NCBI RefSeq assembly: GCF_039975415.1
Contig: NZ_JBDWHD010000002.1
Length of the DNA: 64,000 nt
Reading direction: 5' to 3' (one strand)
Source of the DNA: Ascidiaceihabitans sp039975415
GTDB lineage: Bacteria > Pseudomonadota > Alphaproteobacteria > Rhodobacterales > Rhodobacteraceae
The notes below the pieces were generated by a model that saw nothing but the letters and a program-made list of their open reading frames with translations, was not told where the DNA came from and made no database searches. Positions 36,748-46,710 of this stretch are shown here, piece after piece (position 1 is the stretch's first letter; each line of letters opens with the position of its first letter). Both the position numbers and the translations under genes were made by a program.

Positions 36748-37929
36748 TCAGGCAACACCCAAGTGATCCGCGACCAAACCCGCCACATCGACAAAGCCCA
36801 TATGGCCCAATTCACGCGGTCCCAGACCATGCACCAGAACCGGCACACGTTCGCGGGTGTGATCTGTTCCCGCCCAGGTTGGGTCGTTGCCATGGTCAGC
36901 TGTCACAATCAAAATGTCATCTGGCTGCAACTTGGGCAAAATCTGCCCAAGGGCCATGTCAAACCATTCAAGATGGCGGGCGTAGCCGGCGACATCACGG
37001 CGATGCCCAAACAGACTGTCGAATTCAACAAAATTGGCAAAGGTCAAACTGCCATCGCACGCCTCGGCAACCAGATCAGCCAAGTGCTGCATCAGCGTGG
37101 CATCACTGCCTTTGCGCACCTCGTCAAAACCCTGCATCGAAAAAATGTCACCGACCTTGCCGACCCCGTACACTTTATGACCGGCGTTCTGAACCCGATT
37201 GGTCAAAATGGGACCTGGTGGCACAATCGCGAAATCACGCCGGTTCTGAGTACGCTCGAAAGCGCCAGCTTGCCCCACAAAAGGCCGCGCAATCACGCGC
37301 CCCACTTTCATTTCGTGCAACACAGGGGCCACCCGCACGCAAAGATCCAACAACCGATCCAACCCGAAATGCTCTTCATGCGCCGCGATTTGGAACACGC
37401 TGTCTGCACTGGTGTAGCAAATCGGCTGCCCGCTTTGAATGTGGGCCGCGCCGTATTGCTCCAGAACCTGCGTACCTGACCCATGCGCGTTGCACAAAAT
37501 GCCCTCTACGCCAGCAATGTCACACACAGTCTGCGTGACATGAGGCGGGAATGCCGGGGATGCCTCCGGGAAGTAATGCCAATCCCAGGGCACAGGCAAT
37601 CCGGCCAATTCCCAATGACCCGATGGCGTGTCTTTGCCATTTGACGTCTCCGTGGCAGCGCCCCACGCCCCAACCGGCTTGCAGCCCAACCCCGGTGCGG
37701 ACAAACCGGATGCCAAGGTCACGGCCGCTCCCAAGCCCAAAGCGTCCAGACAAGGCACATGCAAAGGTCCGCTGCGCCCCACATCGGCATCACCTTGCGC
37801 ACAGGCTTGCGCAATATGGCCAACGGTGTTCGCGCCTGTGTCCGGCAAGTCGCCATTAAAAAATGCACCCGCGTCCGGCGCGCCACCGATACCAACTGAA
37901 TCGATCACCACCAGAAACGCGCGTGCCAT
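36748..37929 (-). CDS. deoB: Phosphopentomutase DeoB
   Basis: It interconverts (deoxy)ribose 1- and 5-phosphate, feeding nucleoside sugars into central metabolism. Alkaline-phosphatase-superfamily metal motifs are DSVGIGGAPDAG at the N-terminus and IVTADHGNDPTW plus GTDHTRERVPVLVHG near the end. Length (393 aa) is normal. Its ATG overlaps the deoA stop (TGATG), so the two are coupled. Confidence 0.95.
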   Translation of the reverse strand: MARAFLVVIDSVGIGGAPDAGAFFNGDLPDTGANTVGHIAQACAQGDADVGRSGPLHVPCLDALGLGAAVTLASGLSAPGLGCKPVGAWGAATETSNGKDTPSGHWELAGLPVPWDWHYFPEASPAFPPHVTQTVCDIAGVEGILCNAHGSGTQVLEQYGAAHIQSGQPICYTSADSVFQIAAHEEHFGLDRLLDLCVRVAPVLHEMKVGRVIARPFVGQAGAFERTQNRRDFAIVPPGPILTNRVQNAGHKVYGVGKVGDIFSMQGFDEVRKGSDATLMQHLADLVAEACDGSLTFANFVEFDSLFGHRRDVAGYARHLEWFDMALGQILPKLQPDDILIVTADHGNDPTWAGTDHTRERVPVLVHGLGPRELGHMGFVDVAGLVADHLGVA

Positions 37930-39245
37930 CAGCCGATACGCTCTTGGATCAGTTCGGGAATGACGGCAGGTTTCGGCCCTATTTCGATCGCTTTGCGCAA
38001 CGCATGTTCGGCGGCATCCGCTTGATCCGAACGGCCTGCGTGGACCACGCCCAAAGGTTGCCCACGTGTCACTTTTGCGCCCAAGCGTATGACATCCGAA
38101 AACCCGACGGCCCAGTTGACCTTGTCGGTTTCCACACGGCGTCCGCCCCCCAAGGCCACAACAGCATGGCCCAAACCTTCAGCGTCCATCCCGCTGACAT
38201 AGCCGTTTTGTTTGGCGGTGACTTCGCGGATCACTGTGGCTTCAGGCAGGAAACGCGCCCAATTTTCAGTGAACTGCACGGGTCCTCCCATAGAGGCCAC
38301 CATTTGGCCGAACCGCTCAGCGGCACGACCATCCCGAATGGCCGCGACAATAGCCTCTGCACCAGATTGCACGTCGCTGGCCAGCTTGGCATTGGCCAGC
38401 AAAACCCCACCCAAAGCCGCACAAACATCCACAATTGGCCCCTGCCCTTTGCCGCAGGTCAAAACGCGCATGATTTCCGCAACCTCCAAGGCATTGCCCA
38501 ATGAGGGCACCAAAGGTTGGCTCATATCGCTGATGATGGCAGTTGTACGACAGCCCGCGGCATTCGCTGTTTTGGTCAGGGCTTCCGCCAATTCGCGGGC
38601 CTGCCCGATGTCCTTCATAAAGGCACCTGACCCCGTCTTGACGTCCAAAACCAGACCATCCAGCCCAGCCGCCAGTTTTTTGGACAGGATCGACGCCGTT
38701 ATCAAATCCATACTTTCAACGGTGGCCGTCACATCGCGCACAGCATAAAGCCGCTTGTCGGCAGGTGCGATGTCAGCAGTGGCACCGACAATGGCGCAGC
38801 CGGCTTTGGTGACCGTGTCACGAAACCGTCGTTCAGACAGTTGGGTGCTGAGGCCCGGGATGGCCTCAAGCTTGTCCAATGTACCGCCGGTGTGGCCCAA
38901 ACCACGGCCAGAAATCATTGGCACAAATGCACCACAAGCTGCCAAAGCAGGCGCCAGAACCAGGCTGACGCAATCGCCCACGCCGCCTGTGGAATGCTTG
39001 TCCAAAACTGGACCATTCAGATCCCAAGACAACACATCGCCGCTGTCGCGCATGGCCATCGTCAAGGCAACACGCCCCACATCGCCCAAACCGTTCAAGC
39101 AGACCGCCATAGCAAAGGCACCAGCCTGCGCATCACTGACCGTTCCATCCGCCAAGCCCTGCGCAAACCACGCCATAGCGTCGCGGTTGGGGGTCTGGCG
39201 TTGACGCAGTTTTGCAATCACGCTTTGCGCAGAAAAATCACTCAT
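37929..39245 (-). CDS. deoA: Thymidine phosphorylase DeoA
   Basis: It cleaves thymidine or deoxyuridine with phosphate to base plus deoxyribose 1-phosphate, the substrate of DeoB. Family signatures are KHSTGGVGDCVSL (phosphate binding) and SGRGLGHTGGTLDKLEAIPG. It has 438 residues, as usual. It starts 4 bp after the cdd stop and overlaps deoB by one base. Confidence 0.95.
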   Translation of the reverse strand: MSDFSAQSVIAKLRQRQTPNRDAMAWFAQGLADGTVSDAQAGAFAMAVCLNGLGDVGRVALTMAMRDSGDVLSWDLNGPVLDKHSTGGVGDCVSLVLAPALAACGAFVPMISGRGLGHTGGTLDKLEAIPGLSTQLSERRFRDTVTKAGCAIVGATADIAPADKRLYAVRDVTATVESMDLITASILSKKLAAGLDGLVLDVKTGSGAFMKDIGQARELAEALTKTANAAGCRTTAIISDMSQPLVPSLGNALEVAEIMRVLTCGKGQGPIVDVCAALGGVLLANAKLASDVQSGAEAIVAAIRDGRAAERFGQMVASMGGPVQFTENWARFLPEATVIREVTAKQNGYVSGMDAEGLGHAVVALGGGRRVETDKVNWAVGFSDVIRLGAKVTRGQPLGVVHAGRSDQADAAEHALRKAIEIGPKPAVIPELIQERIG

Positions 39246-39249
39246 TGTT

Positions 39250-39639
39250 TTACTCTTCCATATGCGACGCGGAAAAGGTGCCTGGCAACAGCTCTGCCAA
39301 GGTCATGACCTGTTCCACACCTTGCGTGGTTGCCATTGTAACCGGCACCGCGCCATCCCCGAATTCAGCTAGCTTCTGACGACACCCACCACATGGCGTC
39401 ACGGGCAAGGCAGCCCCTGCGATCACGTAAGCCTCTGATATTGCTGTCTCACCTGCCGCGACCATTGCAGCGATCGCACCCGCTTCCGCGCAGGTGCCTT
39501 CAGGATAGGCCACGTTTTCTACATTGCAGCCCACATAGATTGCGCCAGAAGTGGACCGGATTGCAGCGCCGACCTTGAATTGCGAATAAGGCGCGTGTGC
39601 GTTCAGCCGAACAGCTTTTGCAGCTTCCCTTAACGACAT
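39250..39639 (-). CDS. cdd: Cytidine deaminase
   Basis: It converts (deoxy)cytidine to (deoxy)uridine, the first step before DeoA. Zinc ligands and catalytic glutamate are in GTCAEAGA and PCGGCRQ. The ATG at 39639 (MSLREAAKAV) has GGGGG just upstream; an earlier ATG at 39666 lacks one. It gives 129 residues and is the first gene of the cdd-deoA-deoB-upp cluster. Confidence 0.93.
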   Translation of the reverse strand: MSLREAAKAVRLNAHAPYSQFKVGAAIRSTSGAIYVGCNVENVAYPEGTCAEAGAIAAMVAAGETAISEAYVIAGAALPVTPCGGCRQKLAEFGDGAVPVTMATTQGVEQVMTLAELLPGTFSASHMEE

Positions 39640-39770
39640 TTTCACCCCCAGTGCGCCCAAAACCATTGATCCGTATTCATGTGCCTATGGCATCCGATTT
39701 GCAAGGGGACGCTTGCCTGAATTGCGCAAATCCCCAAGGCATCAGGCAATTCACCACATCGGTTTTATTA

Positions 39771-40856
39771 TTATCCTACGGTCGTCGAAAAAACACCCGG
39801 CAATGATACTTCAAGCAGCTCCAGATCGTCTGTCGCACCCACAAGGCGCGTCCGCATGCCGGGCGGCACAACAAACGCGTCCCCCGGTTCCAACATGTAC
39901 GGATCGCGCCCTTCGCCTTCCAGCGTCACACGTCCTTCCATTACAAAGGTGAACAAAATGTCACTGGCGTGTTGGGACCATGGCACATCGCCCGTCGCCA
40001 AACGCACCACATGAACGCCCGCAACCCCCTGGGTATGGTCGGCAATTTCAGTGTCTCGGCTTTGAAGTCCCGGAACACGAAACGGTGCCCATGTGGCGTC
40101 TTCTGCTTTATGATGCACAAACCGTTGCCCCTGAAACATACGGGTCGGATTGGCCGGACCGTTGGGCAATTCCATCTCATGGTCGATGCTTGTGACGTGT
40201 TCGGCTGGCACACCAATTTCGATCACTTCGATGTTGTCGGACGCAAACAAAACACGGTGACGGATTTCAGGGGGTTGGATCACACAGTTGCCCGCATGCA
40301 ACCGAAACGGTTCACCTTGGTCTTCGTACACAAGATCCACCCATCCGCGGTAACAGAAAATTAACTGAAAACCGACCCTATGGTAGTGCACCATGTCCGG
40401 CACCGGACCTCCATCAGGAATACGAATATGCGACGCAATGATAGAGCCACCCAATCGGTCGGGGATCAGATCACGGTAGTGCATGCCCGCGCGTCCGATC
40501 ACCCATGGCGCTTGATCCGCCAAACGGCGCACCACAAAGGAATGCACAGTTTGCGGCAACACCAGCGGCGGGTGCAATTCTGTTATCTCAACCACGGTGC
40601 CGCCCGGACTGGTCAGTTGCGCCTCACCCGCTGCGAAACCGGCAACATCGTCGGTTCGTATCATCATCCGACCCGCACTGGCCGTCAGCCCCGCGTCCAA
40701 ACGAACAGCCACACCGTGACCGGAAAACACAGCCACGCTTGGGTCATCTGCCGGATAAATCATATCCATTTGCATCCCCAAACTCTTGGTGAAAAAGGCG
40801 ATATCACCGCGCAAGTCGGTTGTGGGCAAACACAGTTCTGCATGTATCATTGTCAT
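39771..40856 (-). CDS. VOC (glyoxalase-like) domain fused to bicupin
   Basis: Residues ~1-110 form a VOC domain (MIHAELCLPTTDLRGDIAFF onward). Two cupin domains follow, the first with HYHRVGFQLIFCYRG and HAGNCVIQPPEIRH, the second with the motif LEPGDAFVVPPG. The whole is about 361 aa. Both folds bind a metal and often act as dioxygenases or isomerases; the cupin part resembles uncharacterised sugar- or aromatic-acid-related proteins. The substrate is unknown. The ATG at 40856 was preferred to one at 40892 because the domain begins there. Confidence 0.72.
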   Translation of the reverse strand: MTMIHAELCLPTTDLRGDIAFFTKSLGMQMDMIYPADDPSVAVFSGHGVAVRLDAGLTASAGRMMIRTDDVAGFAAGEAQLTSPGGTVVEITELHPPLVLPQTVHSFVVRRLADQAPWVIGRAGMHYRDLIPDRLGGSIIASHIRIPDGGPVPDMVHYHRVGFQLIFCYRGWVDLVYEDQGEPFRLHAGNCVIQPPEIRHRVLFASDNIEVIEIGVPAEHVTSIDHEMELPNGPANPTRMFQGQRFVHHKAEDATWAPFRVPGLQSRDTEIADHTQGVAGVHVVRLATGDVPWSQHASDILFTFVMEGRVTLEGEGRDPYMLEPGDAFVVPPGMRTRLVGATDDLELLEVSLPGVFSTTVG

Positions 40857-40947
40857 GGCACCGACATTGCGCGACGGCGTGCGCCGACGCAACCATCGTT
40901 ACCAATTTTTGCGTTGAAATCAAAGTAGGTTGGCCCCGCCACAAAAA

Positions 40948-40965
40948 TAGTTTAATACTAAACTA
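40948..40965. promoter_or_regulatory. Palindromic operator candidate upstream of maeB
   Basis: TAGTTTA-ATAC-TAAACTA is a perfect 7-bp inverted repeat 25 bp before the maeB start. The regulator is unknown. Confidence 0.45.
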
Positions 40966-40990
40966 AATCTCAAACACCCCGGAGACCCCG

Positions 40991-43264
40991 ATGAGCGACA
41001 CGCCAAATCTACGCCAAGCCGCACTAGATTATCACGAATTTCCGCGCCCCGGGAAGCTTGAGATCAGAGCAACCAAACCCTTGGCAAATGGCCGCGATCT
41101 GGCACGTGCCTATTCCCCTGGCGTGGCAGAAGCCTGTCTTGAAATCAAAGAAGACCCCGCCAACGCAGCCCGCTACACATCACGTGGCAATTTGGTTGCG
41201 GTGGTGTCCAATGGAACGGCTGTTTTGGGATTGGGCAACATCGGCGCGTTGGCCTCCAAGCCCGTGATGGAAGGCAAGGCGGTTTTGTTCAAAAAATTCG
41301 CTGCCATTGATTGCTTTGACATTGAGGTGGATGAAACCGACCCCGAAAGGCTGGCCGACATCGTCTGTGCGCTTGAACCATCCTTTGGCGCGATCAATCT
41401 GGAAGATATCAAAGCCCCCGATTGTTTTATCGTCGAAAAACTGTGCCGCGAACGCATGGGCATTCCCGTTTTCCATGACGATCAACATGGCACCGCCATC
41501 GTGGTCGGCGCCGCAGCGACCAACGCGTTGCACGTTGCAGGAAAAAAATTCGAGGACATAAAAATCGTATCCACAGGCGGGGGCGCCGCCGGCATCGCCT
41601 GCCTGAATATGTTGCTAAAGCTTGGCGTCAAACGCGAAAATGTCTGGCTGTGTGACATTCATGGCCTTGTATACGAGGGGCGCGAAATCGACATGAACCC
41701 CGCAAAGTCGGAATTCGCGCAAGCCACCGACAAACGCACATTGGATGATGTTATTGCAGGGGCAGACATGTTTCTTGGCCTGTCAGGCCCCGGCGTTCTC
41801 AAACCGGAACACGTCGCGCAAATGACAGCGCAACCCATCGTTTTTGCCCTTGCCAACCCGACCCCTGAAATCCTGCCCGATGATGCCCGTGCCGTGGCCC
41901 CTGATGCAATTATCGCCACAGGCCGCAGTGATTTCCCCAACCAAGTCAACAACGTACTGTGTTTCCCATTTATCTTCCGCGGCGCGTTGGACGTTGGCGC
42001 AACAACCATCAACGACGAGATGCAACTGGCCTGCATCGAAGGGATCGCAGCACTGGCGCGTGAAACGACGTCGGCCGAAGCTGCAGCTGCTTACCGAGGC
42101 GAACAACTGACCTTTGGGCCGGATTATCTTATCCCGAAACCCTTTGATCCGCGTCTTGTGGGCATTGTCAGCTCTGCCGTAGCAAAAGCCGCAATGGAAA
42201 CCGGAGTGGCCCAGCGCCCCATCGTCGACCTGGAAGCTTACAAAGAAAAACTGGACGGTTCTGTTTTCAAGTCAGCCCTCTTGATGCGTCCAGTCTTTGA
42301 GGCCGCCCGCGCCAAGTCGCGCCGCATCGTGTTTGCAGAAGGCGAAGATGAACGCGTCTTGCGCGCAGCCCAAGCGATGCTGGAAGAAACCACAGAACGC
42401 CCCATCCTGATCGGCCGTCCCGATGTCATTGAAAAGCGCATCGAACGCGCGGGCCTGACCTTTAAATTGAACGAACATGTTGATCTGGTGAACCCGGAAA
42501 ACGACCCGCGCTACCGCGATTATTGGGGCACCTATCACAGTCTAATGTCGCGCCGGGGTGTCACGCCGGATTTGGCCCGCGCCGTTATGCGCACCAACAC
42601 CACAGCCATTGGCGCAGTCATGGTGCAACGCGACGAAGCCGACAGTCTGATTTGCGGCACTTTTGGCGAATTCCGCTGGCACATGAATTATCTGACCCAG
42701 ATTTTAGGGCGCAAAGGACTGCATCCTGTGGGTGCCTTGTCGATGATGATCCTGGAAGACGGGCCACTGTTTATTGCCGACACCCATGTGCACATGGAAC
42801 CCTCTGCGTCCGAGCTTGCGGAAATCGTCGAGGGTGCGGCCCGTCACGTGCGTCGCTTCGGGCTGGAACCGCGCATCGCCTTGTGCACACAATCCCAGTT
42901 TGGCAACCAGCCGGGCGGGTCAGGTGCCCGTATGCGCGAAGCCATCGCCCATCTGGACGCAAGCCCGCGTGACTTCTGCTATGAAGGTGAAATGAACATC
43001 GACACGGCCCTCGATCCCGAACTGCGTCAGCGCATCATGCCAGACGGTCGCATGGATGGCGCGGCCAACGTTCTTGTCTTTGCCAACGCGGATGCCGCGT
43101 CAGGGGTGCGTAACATTTTGAAAATGAAAGGGGGCGGGCTTGAGGTTGGTCCAATCCTGATGGGCATGGGCAATCGTGCGCATATTGTTTCCCCTTCGAT
43201 TACGGCACGCGGTTTGTTGAACATGTCAGCGATCGCAGGCACCCCTGTCGACCACTACGGGTAA
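40991..43264 (+). CDS. maeB: NADP-dependent malic enzyme with C-terminal phosphotransacetylase-like domain (757 aa)
   Basis: It decarboxylates malate to pyruvate with NADP+. The N-terminal ~400 residues hold the catalytic and NAD(P)-binding parts (FHDDQHGTAIVVGAA, VSTGGGAAGIACL). Residues ~430-757 are a phosphotransacetylase-like domain that regulates the enzyme through acetyl-CoA and does not appear to work as a PTA. Length is typical of the alphaproteobacterial fusion. The ATG follows CCGGAGACCCCG. prpE lies downstream, which fits a shared acyl-CoA/pyruvate metabolism theme. Confidence 0.95.
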   Translation: MSDTPNLRQAALDYHEFPRPGKLEIRATKPLANGRDLARAYSPGVAEACLEIKEDPANAARYTSRGNLVAVVSNGTAVLGLGNIGALASKPVMEGKAVLFKKFAAIDCFDIEVDETDPERLADIVCALEPSFGAINLEDIKAPDCFIVEKLCRERMGIPVFHDDQHGTAIVVGAAATNALHVAGKKFEDIKIVSTGGGAAGIACLNMLLKLGVKRENVWLCDIHGLVYEGREIDMNPAKSEFAQATDKRTLDDVIAGADMFLGLSGPGVLKPEHVAQMTAQPIVFALANPTPEILPDDARAVAPDAIIATGRSDFPNQVNNVLCFPFIFRGALDVGATTINDEMQLACIEGIAALARETTSAEAAAAYRGEQLTFGPDYLIPKPFDPRLVGIVSSAVAKAAMETGVAQRPIVDLEAYKEKLDGSVFKSALLMRPVFEAARAKSRRIVFAEGEDERVLRAAQAMLEETTERPILIGRPDVIEKRIERAGLTFKLNEHVDLVNPENDPRYRDYWGTYHSLMSRRGVTPDLARAVMRTNTTAIGAVMVQRDEADSLICGTFGEFRWHMNYLTQILGRKGLHPVGALSMMILEDGPLFIADTHVHMEPSASELAEIVEGAARHVRRFGLEPRIALCTQSQFGNQPGGSGARMREAIAHLDASPRDFCYEGEMNIDTALDPELRQRIMPDGRMDGAANVLVFANADAASGVRNILKMKGGGLEVGPILMGMGNRAHIVSPSITARGLLNMSAIAGTPVDHYG

Positions 43265-43299
43265 GGCGTCGGCCTCTTGGTGCTGCGTTGTTAAACTAA

Positions 43300-43328
43300 T
43301 TTTCAAACCGACCCCTGCGGTTTGAAAA
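43300..43328 (+). terminator. Inverted repeat downstream of maeB, terminator-like
   Basis: A perfect 11-bp stem, TTTTCAAACCG and CGGTTTGAAAA, has a 7-base loop. It starts 36 bp past the maeB stop. It lacks a T-run after the stem, so termination is uncertain; it could be an operator for prpE. Confidence 0.45.
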
Positions 43329-43423
43329 CTCGTTCACTCCAAAATGCCTCTGTTAGCGCAACAAGCTTGCTCCGCCCTTGCGCCCCTCTTAACACTGCAC
43401 GGATTAAGTGGAGGAGGAACACA

Positions 43424-45313
43424 ATGGGTTATCACGCGGAATACACAGCGTCTTTACAAGATCCCGAAAGTTATTGGCTGAAGGCTGCCGAGGCCATCGA
43501 CTGGGATGTGCCCCCGACACAGGCGCTGTTTGATCGTGGCGAACACATCTATGAGTGGTTCGCGGATACGCGTGTGAACACATGCTATAATGCCGTGGAC
43601 CGCCATGTTGAAAACGGGCGCGCAGACCAAGCAGCCATTATCTACGACAGCCCGATCACGGGCCGCAAATCCACCACCACCTACGCAGAATTGCAAACAC
43701 GGGTCGCAGCCCTTGCAGGTGGCCTTGCCGCAAAAGGCGTCACCAAAGGCGACCGCGTCATCATCTATATGCCCATGGTGCCCGAAGCACTGGAAGCCAT
43801 GTTGGCCTGCGCCCGCATAGGTGCGGTGCATTCGGTGGTTTTTGGCGGGTTTGCTGCCAATGAACTGGCTGTGCGTATCGACGACTGCACCCCGAAAGCG
43901 ATCATCGCCGCCTCCTGTGGGCTGGAGCCAAACCGCGTTGTCGCTTACAAACCCCTGATTGATGGCGCAATTGAATTGGCAGACCACACGCCAGAATTTA
44001 CCATGATTTTGCAACGTGAAGAAAACCCATGCGAATTGGGCACAAATGACGTCGATTGGTATGATTTCCAGCAAGGCACCACCCCCGCGCCTTGTGTCCC
44101 GGTCGAAGGCACCCACCCTGCCTACATCCTTTATACGTCCGGCACGACAGGGGCCCCAAAGGGGGTTGTGCGTCCGACCGCAGGCCATCTTGTGGCGCTG
44201 AACTGGACAATGAAGAACATCTACGACGTTGATCCCGGTGACGTGTTTTGGGCGGCATCCGATGTGGGCTGGGTCGTGGGGCACAGCTACATCTGCTACG
44301 CCCCCCTGATCGCGGGCAACACCACCGTGGTGTTTGAAGGCAAACCTGTTGGCACACCCGATGCCTCCACGTTCTGGCGAGTCATTTCCGAACACAACGT
44401 CCGCAGTTTCTTTACCGCCCCCACAGCTATTCGTGCCGTCAAACGGGATGATCCCGAAGGCAAACTGGCGGCCAATTTCGACCTGTCCGGCTTGCGTGCC
44501 CTGTACCTTGCAGGTGAACGCGCCGACCCCGATACAATCGAATGGGCACAGGAATTGCTGGGCAAACCTGTCTATGACCACTGGTGGCAAACCGAAACCG
44601 GCTACACCATCGCGGGCAATCCCGCCGGACTGGAAGCTTTGCCTGTAAAAATCGGATCGCCCACTGTGCCAATGCCCGGCTATGACGTGCAAATTCTGGA
44701 TGACGCAGGCCATCCTGTGCCTGCAGGCGAATTAGGCGCGATCGTGGTGAAACTGCCCCTGCCACCGGGCACATTGCCAACGCTTTGGAACGCGCCTGAG
44801 CGTTTCAAGAAAAGCTACCTGCACGCCTTCCCCGGCTACTATGAAACCGGTGACGCGGGCATGATCGACGAAGAAGGCTACCTGTATATCATGGCGCGAA
44901 CGGATGATGTGATCAACGTGGCGGGACACCGTCTGTCCACTGGCGGCATGGAGGAAGTCCTTGCAGGTCACAAAGATGTTGCCGAATGTGCGGTGATCGG
45001 GGTCACAGACCAACTGAAGGGGCAAATGCCCGTTGGATTCTTGTGCCTGAACACCGCATCCAAACGCGATCACGCAGAGGTTGTGGCAGAGTGTGTCAAA
45101 CGCATCCGGGATCAAATCGGACCAGTGGCCGCCTTCAAATTGGCAGTGGTGGTCGACCGGTTGCCCAAAACACGGTCAGGCAAAATCCTGCGTGGCACCA
45201 TGGTGAATATTGCGGACAACACACCCTTCAAGATGCCCGCAACCATCGACGATCCTGCCATTCTGGACGAGATCAAAGTGGCGCTGCAGTCCATCGGTTA
45301 CGCTGCAGGCTGA
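43424..45313 (+). CDS. prpE: Propionate-CoA ligase
   Basis: It activates propionate to propionyl-CoA through an adenylate. Motifs: YTSGTTGAPKGVVRPT (phosphate loop), DHWWQTETG, and the acetylatable lysine in RSGKILRGT. At about 629 aa it matches PrpE of the acetyl-CoA synthetase family. The ATG at 43424 is preceded by GGAGGAGG; an upstream in-frame start at 43322 would fall in the maeB hairpin. Its 3' end overlaps the convergent Hsp70-like gene by 16 bp. Confidence 0.93.
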   Translation: MGYHAEYTASLQDPESYWLKAAEAIDWDVPPTQALFDRGEHIYEWFADTRVNTCYNAVDRHVENGRADQAAIIYDSPITGRKSTTTYAELQTRVAALAGGLAAKGVTKGDRVIIYMPMVPEALEAMLACARIGAVHSVVFGGFAANELAVRIDDCTPKAIIAASCGLEPNRVVAYKPLIDGAIELADHTPEFTMILQREENPCELGTNDVDWYDFQQGTTPAPCVPVEGTHPAYILYTSGTTGAPKGVVRPTAGHLVALNWTMKNIYDVDPGDVFWAASDVGWVVGHSYICYAPLIAGNTTVVFEGKPVGTPDASTFWRVISEHNVRSFFTAPTAIRAVKRDDPEGKLAANFDLSGLRALYLAGERADPDTIEWAQELLGKPVYDHWWQTETGYTIAGNPAGLEALPVKIGSPTVPMPGYDVQILDDAGHPVPAGELGAIVVKLPLPPGTLPTLWNAPERFKKSYLHAFPGYYETGDAGMIDEEGYLYIMARTDDVINVAGHRLSTGGMEEVLAGHKDVAECAVIGVTDQLKGQMPVGFLCLNTASKRDHAEVVAECVKRIRDQIGPVAAFKLAVVVDRLPKTRSGKILRGTMVNIADNTPFKMPATIDDPAILDEIKVALQSIGYAAG

Positions 45314-46569
45314 CGTCCAAAACGCATCGGGTCGGCGCTGCCCAGCGCCAACCCGTCCACCACCGCGGTAAAGGCGTCGCGGTAGTCCAGTTCAGCCTTT
45401 GGGCATGCCTCTGCCAAGGCGTTTTGCACCGGGCGCAACAGGCTTGAACCACCGACAAACACAACGCGCACGATGTCTTCAGGCATGCACCCTGCCATGG
45501 TTAATGTATCCAACGCACCTTGCTTGATGTCTGCGACCTCTTTGGCCAACGACGCCTGCATTCCAGTTTGCGTCAATGGTGCACCAAGCCCTTTCTCGAC
45601 AATGCTTAGGTTGATCTGGGCATCTTCTTCGTTGGACCGGATTTTGCCCGCTTCAACGGCGAATGCCACTTCATGGCCAAGCTCCATATCCAACACTTCG
45701 AATAATCGCTCCATCGGCTTTGGCTCAACCGCCAACCGCACCATCTTGGCCACATCACGTTTGACATCACCCGCATACAGGAACGGAATTTGTTCCCATG
45801 TTGCCAGCTTTTGAAACAGTGAATTCGGCGTCGCCATTGCGCCTTTGCCCATCTCGTTGCGGATCAAAGCCCCTTTGCCCAGCAGCGGCATAACATGGTC
45901 CAGACTAAGGCGTTTATCAAAGTTCGTCCCACCCATGCGGATGCCCGAATTGGCCAGAACCTCGATGCCGTCTGCCATGCGGAACACGCAAAAATCCGAA
46001 GTACCACCGCCAATATCCACAATCAACGACAGGCCCGGCCCGCGCGGCACACCCGACGCCAAAGCCGCCGCTTCCGGTTCAACCAAGAACCGCAGATCCT
46101 TGAAACCCGCCCGCATGTAACACTCAACCAGATCGGCCTCTGCACGCGCATTCCGGTCTTCGTCCGCCGAGTGGAACCGCACAGGACGCCCCGACAGCAC
46201 ATAATCAAAAGTCTGGTGGCATTGCGCTTCCGCACGGGATTTCACCTGGCTCAGAAAAGCGCCAATGATATCGTAGAAATTCATCTTCTCGCCAAGGAAC
46301 ATGCGCATTTCACCCATCAATGATGTGCCTAAAACGCTTTTTAGCGCCCGCATGTACCGACCTTCTTCGCCCGCGATCAACGCGCGATTGGCGGCTGACC
46401 CCATGGACATCTGCGATGCCCCCACACCGAAAAACACCGATGTTGGCAGCGTCGGCGCCCCTTGTTCTATCGGGATGAGATAGGGCTTACCAGCGACAGC
46501 CACCCCTGCTGCAGAGTTCGAGGTGCCAAAGTCGATGCCAAGCGTTTTGCCTGCCCAGTCGTGCGCCAT
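45298..46569 (-). CDS. Hsp70-family protein (YegD-like)
   Basis: An actin/Hsp70-fold ATPase of about 423 aa. It has the phosphate-1 motif LGIDFGTSNSAAG, the phosphate-2-like LSLIVDIGGGTSDF, and an adenosine motif (RVVFVGGSSLLRP). It lacks the full substrate-binding domain of DnaK, as in YegD-type proteins. Function is unclear. The ATG at 46569 was taken over a TTG at 46575. Confidence 0.85.
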   Translation of the reverse strand: MAHDWAGKTLGIDFGTSNSAAGVAVAGKPYLIPIEQGAPTLPTSVFFGVGASQMSMGSAANRALIAGEEGRYMRALKSVLGTSLMGEMRMFLGEKMNFYDIIGAFLSQVKSRAEAQCHQTFDYVLSGRPVRFHSADEDRNARAEADLVECYMRAGFKDLRFLVEPEAAALASGVPRGPGLSLIVDIGGGTSDFCVFRMADGIEVLANSGIRMGGTNFDKRLSLDHVMPLLGKGALIRNEMGKGAMATPNSLFQKLATWEQIPFLYAGDVKRDVAKMVRLAVEPKPMERLFEVLDMELGHEVAFAVEAGKIRSNEEDAQINLSIVEKGLGAPLTQTGMQASLAKEVADIKQGALDTLTMAGCMPEDIVRVVFVGGSSLLRPVQNALAEACPKAELDYRDAFTAVVDGLALGSADPMRFGRQPAA

Positions 46570-46710
46570 GCCCAATCATCCCCGCTTAGAAAGGCTGTGC
46601 GCATACCCCAACCCTGTTCCGACCTCAACCCGGGACTTCATTAAATGGATATTCACCTAATTGCTTCAAAACTCAGACAGGGAGCGAGCATCCCGAAAGG
46701 AACGCAACCA

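Noticed and set aside
36417..37538. Open frame antisense to upp and deoB
   Set aside because: Runs across two real genes in the opposite direction; composition typical of a shadow.
43454..44713. 419-codon open frame antisense to prpE
   Set aside because: Shadow of prpE; Cys/His-rich with no family match.
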